Assembly (NCBI GenBank): GCA_905221605.1
Contig: CAJNDS010000629.1
Location: forward strand, 1 to 62,500
DNA length: 62,500 nt
Direction of reading: 5' to 3'
From: Symbiodinium natans
Lineage: Eukaryota > Sar > Dinophyceae > Suessiales > Symbiodiniaceae
The position numbers and the translations under genes are program-made. Positions 43,039-52,000 of the stretch are shown piece by piece (within the stretch, counting starts at the first letter, position 1; the number at the start of each line of letters is the position of its first letter). The notes below the pieces were generated by a model. It saw only the letters and a program-made list of their open reading frames with translations, searched no databases and had not been told where the DNA came from.

Positions 43039-43296
43039 CGAAGGAAAAACCTAAGCACCACAAGGGTCCCTTTGCACTTGATGGGAATAAAGACACCAGA
43101 CCACTACTTTAACCGCAAACCCTAAACCACAAAGAGCCCTAAACCTTCGGGGGAACCCTAACCCTCGAAACCCTAAACCCTAAACCCCAACCCTAAACCC
43201 AAAACCCTGAATCCTAAACCCTGCACAATACCCCCAACCCTAAACCCTAAAGCATCAGCCCCAAACAAGTACTTGGCAGTAACCATATTACAATAA

Positions 43297-43382
43297 AGGC
43301 ACCCTTTTTTGGGGGTTGGATACTTTATAAGGGAACCCAGAACCCCCAAAAAGGGTAAAGGGTACCACTGGGCTACCAAGTA
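43297..43382. repeat. Family H element, copy 2
   Basis: GGGGGTTGGATACTTTATAA and AAAGGGTACCACTGGGCTAC, very close to 45527-45607. Confidence 0.72.
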
Positions 43383-43468
43383 CCTTAATAGGAATTCCCC
43401 TAAACCCTAAACCTTAAACCCTAAGCCCTAAACCCTAAACCCTGAAAGGGAAAAGGGCTACCACTTAC

Positions 43469-43546
43469 CAAGAGTACCGGCACTGGGAAGGCCTTCGCCA
43501 AGGTGGCTGCACCACGCTGCATGAACGTGCCATGGAGCGATGGGCG
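43469..43546 (-). CDS. Micro-exon with canonical GTAAGT donor
   Basis: 78 nt in the minus sense between acceptor CTTGGCCCAG and donor CTCTTG then GTAAGTGG. Encodes about 26 residues, PSLHGTFMQRGAATLAKAFP then VPVLL. FMQRGAATLAKA is compatible with a PPR helix, though diverged. Left CCCTAAA-type, right TTTAGGG. The perfect donor makes it a key anchor for the strand of the hidden gene. Confidence 0.58.
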
Positions 43547-43559
43547 CTGGGCCAAGCGA

Positions 43560-43960
43560 GGGTTCAGGGTTTAGGGTTTAGGGTTTAGGGTTTAGGGTTT
43601 AGGGTTTAGGGCTTAGGGTTTAGGGTTTAGGGTTTCGGGCTTAGGGCTTGGGGCTTGGGGCTTGGGGCTTGGGGCTTGGGGGTTGGGGGTTGGGGGTTGG
43701 GGGTTGGGGGTTTAGGGCCAAGGGCGTAGGGTTTAAGTCTTGGGCTCGTCTGATAAGGCTGGGGCCCTGCGTTTTGGGCTCCAGGTTCGGGTTGTAGGCT
43801 TTGGGGTTTAGGGCTTGCCAGCAAGGTTTAGGGTGCAGTTGAGGGTTTAGGGTTTAGGGTTTGGGGTTTCGGGTTTGGGGTTTGGGGTTTGGGGTTTGGG
43901 GTTTAGGGTTTGGAGTTTGGGGTTTGGGGTTTGGGGTTTGGGGTTTCGGGTTTCGGGGGT
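43560..43960. repeat. TTTAGGG / CTTGGGG / TTTGGGG mosaic array
   Basis: Blocks of perfect TTTAGGG (43565-43632), five CTTGGGG units (43646-43676), five GTTGGGG units (43677-43710) and a TTTGGGG block (43858-43950), with unique DNA at 43715-43830. Block-wise variants imply local amplification. Confidence 0.9.
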
Positions 43961-44392
43961 TACCTTGTTTCATCTGGTGGTCGGCTGCCCTTGTTGGCCT
44001 CGTAGAACAAGATCTTGAGACTGGAGGTACCCAAGCGTGCTGCAACATAAAGGGTTTATGAAGGCGTGTAATCCCAGTTTTCGCTGTACTTAGCAGCTCT
44101 AAGTAGACTTATCATTGAGGGTTCTAAGTACCCTAAACCCTAAACCCTAAACCCTAAACCCTAAACCCCCATTCCCTGAACATATCAACCTGGGGCTCTA
44201 CAGGATCTAGACTGAATCTACAATTGGACTTGGCAATAGGGTTTAGGGTTTCCCTGAAGGGTTTCCCAAAATGGCCCAATAGTACTATAGGGTACTATTT
44301 GGGGGCTCTGCTTTTTGGATCCTCCCAGGGCTCTGGGTTGTAGGGCGTTCCAGCATTGGAGGTTTCACCTTTGGGCGCTCTTGTGTTCCGAG

Positions 44393-44480
44393 TACTTGGA
44401 GGTTCATGGTACTTAGTAACCCAAATATAACTGTACTTCTACCCCAGTTGTAGCCCTACTAGGGTAGCTCGAGCACATGG
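44393..44480. repeat. Family D element, partial copy
   Basis: TACTTGGAGGTTCATGGTAC and the inner ACTGTACTTCTACCCC are present; the right arm is missing. Confidence 0.7.
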
Positions 44481-44965
44481 CGCAGTAATCATAATAAGCC
44501 TACTGCCCTCGAAACCTAAACCCTAAACCCAAAACCTTGAGAGTGTTTCGGGCTGAGGGCTTCTAAGGCGTGGGGACGCAGAGGGAACTGTCTGACGAGC
44601 ACCCCCAAACCACGGTTGGCTTGAAGATCTTCTTCATTTTTTGCGGATGACATTCTGGCTAATGTCATGGGTTCCGGTATTCTACACTTCCCCCCCCTCG
44701 GTGCCCCCCCATAATGGCCATCCGGGGAGAATTCAGCATCATTCAGGTTGTTTAACGAGGGAACGTAGGGGTCTGGGGGGGGGGGGGGGGTAGCATAGAG
44801 GGGTGTAGTAGGGGAAGCCATGACAATATGTTGTATAAATATGTCTAGTGCTATAGAGGGTTCTGCAGCAAATGGTAGTAAAACCCTAAACCTTAACCGT
44901 AAACCCTAAACCCTAAACCCTAAAACCCTAAACCCTAAAACCTAAACCCTGCACTGACTCTTTTA

Positions 44966-45049
44966 GTCGACAACGCCCCGTGCCGATACGTCGACTGGCC
45001 AGGAGCCGGCGATGACCCTCCAATCTCAACTCGGGTGTGTGATCCCTAA
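44966..45049. other. Exon-like island, strand ambiguous
   Basis: The plus frame after CTGACTCTTTTAG reads APCRYVDWPGAGDDPPISTR and ends at TAA (45047-45049). The minus strand is open too. CCCTAAA left and TTTAGGG right, as for the minus-strand exons. Confidence 0.35.
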
Positions 45050-45171
45050 CTCATAGGGTTTAGGGTTTAGGTTTAGGGTTTAGGGTTTAGGGTTTAGGGT
45101 TTAGGGTTTAGGGTTTAGAGTTTAGGGTTTAGGGTTGTCCCTTGGTTTGCCGATCCCTACCCTAATCTAGT

Positions 45172-45287
45172 TGTTGAGTACCCTGGGCAAAAAAAAGGCT
45201 AACCTTTCAACTATGGTAGGAGTATATATATATTATGTATATGCACCTAAAGGTTAAAGGTTTACCTACTCAGCTACTAAGGTACTG
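45172..45287. repeat. Family G relative
   Basis: AAGGCTAACCTTTCAACTAT and TAAAGGTTAAAGGTTTACCT, diverged centre with a TATATA run. Confidence 0.55.
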
Positions 45288-45423
45288 CAAGATGTTAACC
45301 TACAAGCCCTCAAGGCCACACAGTTCTTCATCTTGCTAGCTTGGAACCCAAAACCCAAAACCCTAAGCCCTAAACCCTAAACCGCATCCCTACAACCCCC
45401 TAATTCCAACCTTGGTAGCCCAG

Positions 45424-45518
45424 TCCTGGAACCCTCTTTACCTACGGTTCAAAAGGTAAGTACCCCCTATTTATAGTAGGTATAACCCTAAAAACTGCAG
45501 GCAAATAGGGCCCCAAGG
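45424..45518. repeat. Family B element, copy 5
   Basis: TCCTGGAACCCTCTTTACCT and GCAAATAGGGCCCCAAGG arms with the family centre GTACCCCCTATTTATAGTAG. Confidence 0.75.
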
Positions 45519-45526
45519 GTACCCTT

Positions 45527-45607
45527 TTTTGGGTTGGTTACTTCTGTAAGGGAACCCGGAACCCCAAGAAAGGGTCAAAGGGTACCACAGGGTTACCAAG
45601 CTACCAG
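45527..45607. repeat. Family H element, copy 3
   Basis: GGGTTGGTTACTTCTGTAAG and AAAGGGTACCACAGGGTTAC. It lies just upstream of the CCCTAAA tract that received the LTR element. Confidence 0.72.
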
Positions 45608-45738
45608 ATCTTATGAAAATGGTTTAGCGTTTAAGGTTTAGGTGTGTTTCGGTTCAGGGTTTTGAGGGTTCAGGTTTGCAGGTCCGAGGGAGCTTCAGCT
45701 GAACCCTAAACCCTAAACCCTAAACCCTAAACCCTAAA

Positions 45739-45743
45739 CCCTA
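45739..45743. repeat. Target site duplication, left (CCCTA)
   Basis: CCCTA directly precedes the left LTR and is found again directly after the right LTR. Five bases is the usual duplication for Ty1/copia elements. Because the target is itself a CCCTAAA repeat, the match is expected in part by chance. Confidence 0.6.
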
Positions 45744-46030
45744 TGCGGAGCTGCAATTGGTATTGTAGAAAAGAGTTAGTGTTGAGAGTTGGAAGGGTTA
45801 ATGAACCCGGAAATCATGTTTGGCTCAAGATGGGCTTGAACAGAAAGCCACAAGTTCAAAAAGAAGTGCCTGGGTTCTTAGGGTTTGGTAAGGGTGTGGA
45901 TTCCTTCCCCCTTTCCTTCCCCCCTGGGTTGCTCTTATCCGTGTTCTTGGTTGTTTCTTGGTTCGATCTGGGAAATATAAGTTCAGGGCGATTAGGGGAG
46001 TTGATTTCCTTCCTTGGTTGTCCCCCCGTA
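45744..46030 (+). repeat. 5' LTR
   Basis: 287 bp, starts TGCGGAGCTGC and ends CCCCCCGTA. It is identical to the 3' LTR except for G at 45803 against A at 54303. Termini are TG..TA instead of TG..CA. Contains ACCCGGAAATCATG followed by TTTGGCTCAAG (45819-45829), similar to the dinoflagellate spliced leader end. A promoter should lie here, but no TATA box is evident. Confidence 0.93.
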
Positions 46031-46043
46031 GGTTATGAGCCCA
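46031..46043 (+). promoter_or_regulatory. Primer-binding site for half initiator tRNA-Met
   Basis: GGTTATGAGCCCA begins at the first base after the LTR. Its complement TGGGCTCATAACC is the anticodon arm of eukaryotic initiator tRNA-Met, with the CAT anticodon inside. Drosophila copia and yeast Ty5 are primed by this internal region using a cleaved tRNA half. A 3'-end primer site (starting TGG) is not present. Confidence 0.8.
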
Positions 46044-46097
46044 AATTAGGTTCCCTGCGGTTAAGTGTTCTTTCAAGGTTTTTGGGATCAAGAAGCA

Positions 46098-49000
46098 ATG
46101 CCTTCCCCGAAGCGATGGCTCCAACTTGCCTCGGATGGTGGACAAGATGGTGGAGCTGGAAATGGTGCAGCTGAGTCTCTGGGTGAAAGATCGGTGTTGG
46201 AAGAGGTGATTCCCGACGCTGAAGTACATCTGGAAGAGGCCTTGGTTGCAGAAAGCCCCAATGCGGGTATGAATCCCAATAGGGATATGGTTAGCAATGC
46301 TGAAGCTGAAGGACGTGCTGTTTCTGTACCGCCAAAGCCTGGTGAAAAAAGGAACTGGGATGCGACTGGTGGCATAGATCGTGAAATGGAGGTGACTGTT
46401 TTACGAGTGTTACACAAACACGGGTACCAGCCGTCGTCTTCGACTTCGGGTCGAATGGTAGACCAAGAGTCTCAGACCGATCTGATTGGAGAAGTGCTAC
46501 AAGCGACCAGGAGGCCGTTGAACAAGATCAAAAAGGGTCCATCTTCGAGTTCCCAAGGTGGTGGAAGCGGTCACAAACAGAAGGGTGCGGACGGCTTTGA
46601 AGCTGCACCTGCTGCTGAATACGCCATGGGGGAGGAGGAGATCCTACAGATGGAGGCTGAACGGTTGCGACAGCTGTCAGAAGAAGAGGACGAGATGCGA
46701 CAGGTTTCTGAAAGGGACGGTTTTCGGAAAGACGAGCATCTGATCCAAGCGTGTGATGGCACAATGTGGGAATTGCACCTCCATGAAGATGGGAGACAAT
46801 ATTATTACTGCCTGGATACGCACGAAACCAAGTGGACATTGCCGGTGGTAGGTGAAAAGGTGAAGAGTGACGAGGTGGTTGGGTCTCCTTTGGGCAATGA
46901 GCTGGAAATGGAGGCGGCACTGGATTCTTCATCCTCTACTCCGAAGACTGAGTCTACGAGGGCATTCCAGGGTAGTGTAAATAGTTTAGGTGAAAAAGAT
47001 TTTTCCTCTACTATCAGGGATAGCGGTCCTAGGGCTGATGGTGACGCCCCGACCTCGGGTTCTCCTGATGAGGAAGGGATTCCTGGGAACCAAGCCAACA
47101 TCGCTGGAGCTCAACACCTGGATCGGGAAGAAACAGAAGCGCTTTCTGAGGGTGGGGCAGCGATGGAATTGGTGGATCCAGAAGAGAAAATGCCCAATGA
47201 GGTGATCGGAACTGTGTCGGCTGCAGAAGAGCGAGTGGTGGATGTGGTAACGACTGAGGAGGTCTCTTCGTTTGGTGCCAAGAATTCTGCCATTCAAGGG
47301 GAAAAAGAAGCTTCTGGAATAGCTGGAGACACGGATGATCTGAAAAATGAGGCCTGGAGCGCCAATGATGCGCGGGTTGATGCGCCAGATATTACCTGGA
47401 GTGCGAAGGAAGCACGGGTTGAGGTGCATGTGGTGGTACGTTCCACGGGCGACTGCAACAATGGGGCGCAGGTCTCCGCAGCAGCTGATGATGGAGGTTC
47501 ACAGGTGGACGCACTGGTGCAACCTGAAGTTAGCAGCGAGGAACGAAATGACAAGGGCTACACCGGAGCCAATGAGGCAGCTGTGGTCAATGATGGTGGA
47601 AATTCTCCTTTGGAGGCCATGGAACCAAAGGAGCCTGCGGTGGAAGAAAGCGTGCCTGCCGTGGATGATCGACTCAATTGCCCTGCAGTGGAAGAAGATT
47701 TGCCTGCTGCAGAAGGTGAGACAAAGGACTCCAATGATGGGTCCACTCCCATGAAGGGAGAAGCGTTGCCGTCTGGAAGTTCACCGGAAGTCGACACCGA
47801 GCGAACTACAGCAGATGAGGCAAAGCCGTTGGCGGAGAAAAAGGGAGGTCCTGAAATCCAGGAGCACAAAAAAGATGAGCTTGTGGGACTCGTGGAGCAG
47901 GACGAGCAGTGTGACCCAAAGGTGAAGACAAAGGATGCGCCAGGAGCCGATGATACAGAGATGGTTTCTGAAGAGCGTGTAAAGAAAGTGCCCCGAGCGG
48001 GAGCCTTGGAGTCACCTGGGCCACATTGCTATCAAGAGGGAGATGAGATCATGGGTCTAGTGCGCTGCATCAATGGGTATGGAGCCTTTTTGGACCATGG
48101 GGATATGAATGTATTGATTCCTGCAGAAGGGAACAATGCATATCAGTTCAAGTTTGGTGATACTGTCAATGGAACAGTGAAACGAGTGGAAGATGATGGT
48201 ACCATAATCTTGGACACCTTTCTGGTTTTGGAAGAGGACGTGGAGGACTCTTCTTCGACGCTGCGGAAGTGGAAACCCAGCGGCTGGAGTACGTGGTGGA
48301 CGGATTCATGGTATGCTGGTCAATGGTACCAAGATTCCAACGGTCAATGGGACTGGAAACAGGAGGAAGAGCAATCCGATGAAGAGCTTGTGGTACAGGA
48401 GTTGTCTTCTGAAGAACGAAAAGAAAGGCAACTTTATGGAGAAAAGATCTACAAAGCTCTTCTGGAGAATGGAAATGAAGAGGAAGCCTATGTTGGCAAA
48501 ATTACTGGGATGCTGTTAGGTCGGCCGATGGAAGATTTACAGGAGTGTGTTGCGGATCAGGCATTCCTCAATGCGGAAGCTCGGCGCGCGTATGGCATCT
48601 TGCAAGATGATGGTTGGGAGCCTGATGGTACAGAAAACACAGGTTTGGTGGAGTTAACCACCTTTTCCCGAACACAGTACCACAACGCGCTCTTCGAACT
48701 GGCACGTAGGAAAAGGAGATTTTCTCGACCAGTTGTGGGTGATGCGGTGGCAGTGGTGCTGGATCAAGGGGAAGAGGAGTTTTGGAACGCGCTTTGGTTG
48801 GACACCAAGCTATTTTTGCAGGAGCTTGATGGTGCAGTGCAATCCATGAGCAAAAGGGAGAACAAGCCAATGGAAGCCTACATGGATCCTGACCAGTACA
48901 AAAAGGCTTACATGACACCAAAGACGGTGTTGTCACCTGGTTACAGCAAGCTGTGCAGGTTCTTCAATAAGGGAAGGTGTCGCAATGGCGATGGGTGTCC

Positions 49001-52000
49001 CTATGAGCATCGTCGGTACGGTGAAGGTTGGCCAGAAGGGGGGTCAACTGATCCAAAGAATAGCCAAGAAGCTGATGATGAGGACGGGAACATCGGTGAC
49101 CCTCCCACAGAGGAAGGTACAGTGGATGAGGCACAGCAGGAGCGGGAGGATTTAGCCTTCCGGGCCAAGTACAATTTTGGCAAAGGTGCATCAAAGGGTG
49201 AGCCTACGTCAGGTGAGCCAAAAGGTCGGCTGTGCTTGTATTACAATCAAGGTGCTTGTAAATATGGGACTGCATGCAGGTACCTTCACAACGATGATGT
49301 AGCATTGGAAGGGACTTGGGAGCCCGGCAAATCTTGGGACAATGCTTCCAGGAAGGCGCTAAGGGACGCAGGGTTCCACAATTGCTGTTTTGATTATTAC
49401 CTCCGAGGACGTTGCCGGAAAGGGTTAAATTTCTGCAAGTACTCACACGACGAGATGTCCGAGGAGCGGTCAACACTCCTGAAACACCTGGTACACGTGG
49501 CCAATCAGGTCCGGTTTGAAAAGGAGAGAGGATGGGAGATCTCGGACAGAAGCACTTTTCAGCCACCTGCAAGTGGGGGAGCTGAATCTTCCTCATCCTC
49601 GGCACCAAAAGCACTGCAAATGACCAATGTGTCACAAAAAGATGGTGAAAAAGGTATTCTGGATGAAGTAGAAGCTGATGAGCAAAAGAATTCGGTGGCT
49701 GCATCCACTAGTACTCAGCTTCACAATCCGGAGGAGCCGATTGAAAATTGGATGGCTCGCAACGCACACCTGTGGGTGTATACCCCTCATGTAAGTGAGG
49801 TGATGATTACGCTTGGTGTGACCAATGTGTCGGACTTGCAAGAGTTCATCTTTGTGGAAGATTTGGTTGACAAAGGGATCAACAAAGTGACCGCATGCAA
49901 AATTCTGCAATTGGTGGGTGAGGTCCGATATCGACCGGGAGGACCGGAAAAGGCAGTTCCTTCTGATGCATCTGTACGGGTACAACAATCTTCTGGGAAC
50001 AAAGGGACTGGAAGAGCGGCGGTGCGAACCCTCACTCAGGTGCGTGAAGCTGAAGACTCCGGTGCAAAAACTATGCCGAGAGGTTCCTATCGGGAGCTTT
50101 TTGATAAGGTCAGGTACCGTGATGGTTGGACGCTTGCGCAGAGGTCTCCGTTGTGCGTACAGAAGCTGCGGTTGGTGGGAGTTGGAATGCCGCCGGTGAA
50201 TCCACCAACGAAAAAGTATCGGTCAAGATCAAACCCTGTAAGAAGGGGAAGGCCCTTGCTGGACAAAAAACAGGTGCGACAGGTGCCACGATCTCGGTCA
50301 CAACGACGAGTGCAACTGGCGGAAGTGGTGGAAAAACCGAAGCCACTGGAGCCGGTGAAACCTCGTGGTGGTTTGTCGTATCCATTCAGCAGAGCGTGGG
50401 CAGATGTGGTGGATGATGATGACCAGGCGGAGGCTTTGGTCTCGTATGCCGCTTCCTCAAGCGATTCAAGCGAGGAGGAGACCAATGCGGTACAACGCCT
50501 GAAGGAACTCTTTTTGCAAGAAAGGGATTCGTGGAGAACTGCGAGTCGTGGCAATGTTCCACAAAGTGGTTCTTCAGGCTCCAATGATGGGCCGAAAAAA
50601 TCGGTTCACCTTGGCGAAGGGCGCGACAAAGCGTCGCGGGGGGAGACCCGCCAAGAAGTGACTTCACAAGTTTTTTCGCTACCACAACCTTCTCGTCGAG
50701 CTGAACGGTCTCAAAAAAGAACAAGGGATGGTTCAGTTATGGTTGGTTCGCTGGCGGTGGGCTCCACGGATGAGGTTTTACCTGGGCAAGGTACTGCTGG
50801 ACAGGTGAATGTCTCTGAAAGCGCTCAAGTTCTTCCTGGGCATGAAGTGGCTGGACAGGAGACGGCGCCGGAAGGAGCAGTACAGATTTCTGGCGAGGAG
50901 ACCGACCAAAAAGAAGGAGAAGGCGGGAGCAATGATCTCCGTGGTAATGATGCGAAGATGTTGGATGGTGGTCCGGTGAGGAGTGACCTTCAGCAATTGC
51001 TGGTGAAAGGCCTTCTGACTCGAATTTATTGGAAGGTTGCAGTTGGCAAGTTGCCAATGGGGCAAAGAGATTGCCGAAAAGGGTCCAATAAGATGGATCG
51101 AAATTTGGTTATTAGCATGTCATCCGAGGGTGCAAGCGAACAGGATGAGAACCTGGCACTGGAGGACGATGCTGATCAGTCAATGGGAGACGGTGCAATG
51201 GTTATGGTGTATGATCCAGGAACGCTGATCCAGTCGCCAACAACTGATTGGGTTATGCGTCGCGGTCTGACCGATCGTACCGTCTGGCCAGCAATGGCGC
51301 ACCTGGCACAGAGGATATGTGCTGAAATGGTTCAAGTGGATGAAATGAATGCCCAGCTAGGGACTGGAACACTCCTTTTTCAAAGGAGAGATCAAGGATA
51401 TTATACTGACCTGCATCATTCGTTCCATGACAACCCGTGCTTGCCGGCGGTGGGGAATTACCCTCTTTCGGTGATGGGTGCCTTGTTGTCTCCTGGTCTG
51501 GAAGGGGAATTCAAGAATACGGACAAGTTTGGTACTGCTATGGAGGCAATTGCCTATGATTGGAGCCGCAGTCCAGGCATGGAAGTTCATATTGAACTTA
51601 TGGCGAGGGTAGCCAAAATGGTTCACCCATTCCTGAATCTGGGAGCACAAGGGTCGGTGATGGTTTCAGAATTTCTCTGGCAGCGCGGGAGGGCTCGGTT
51701 GATGGAGTTTCTTCAAGCGGCGACTTGTGCGGACCAATTGGAGGCTCTCTGGAGAAGGATGGACGACGATGCGGATGAGGAGGTGGATCCTTCGACAGCG
51801 ATGCTGGAAGTTCTTGGACTAGAGGATGCGGTGCTTGATCAAGGGAACAATGAATCCCTTATTCCCATTGAAGATGCTGGAGGTGAGACAAGCGGTGACA
51901 CTGGAGGGAAGGGCAAAGCGCCAGAAGTTTCTCCGGAAGAGGAGAAATCCAGTGGGTCATCCAGACTGGCGGACACAAGGATTTTCTTGTGGTCAGTGTA

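Noticed and set aside
45743-46174. A 143-codon frame starting in the 5' LTR, repeated at the 3' LTR
   Set aside because: It arises from the LTR sequence itself, has no domain, and the same frame at 54108-54536 ends at the tract; it overlaps the main ORF in another frame.
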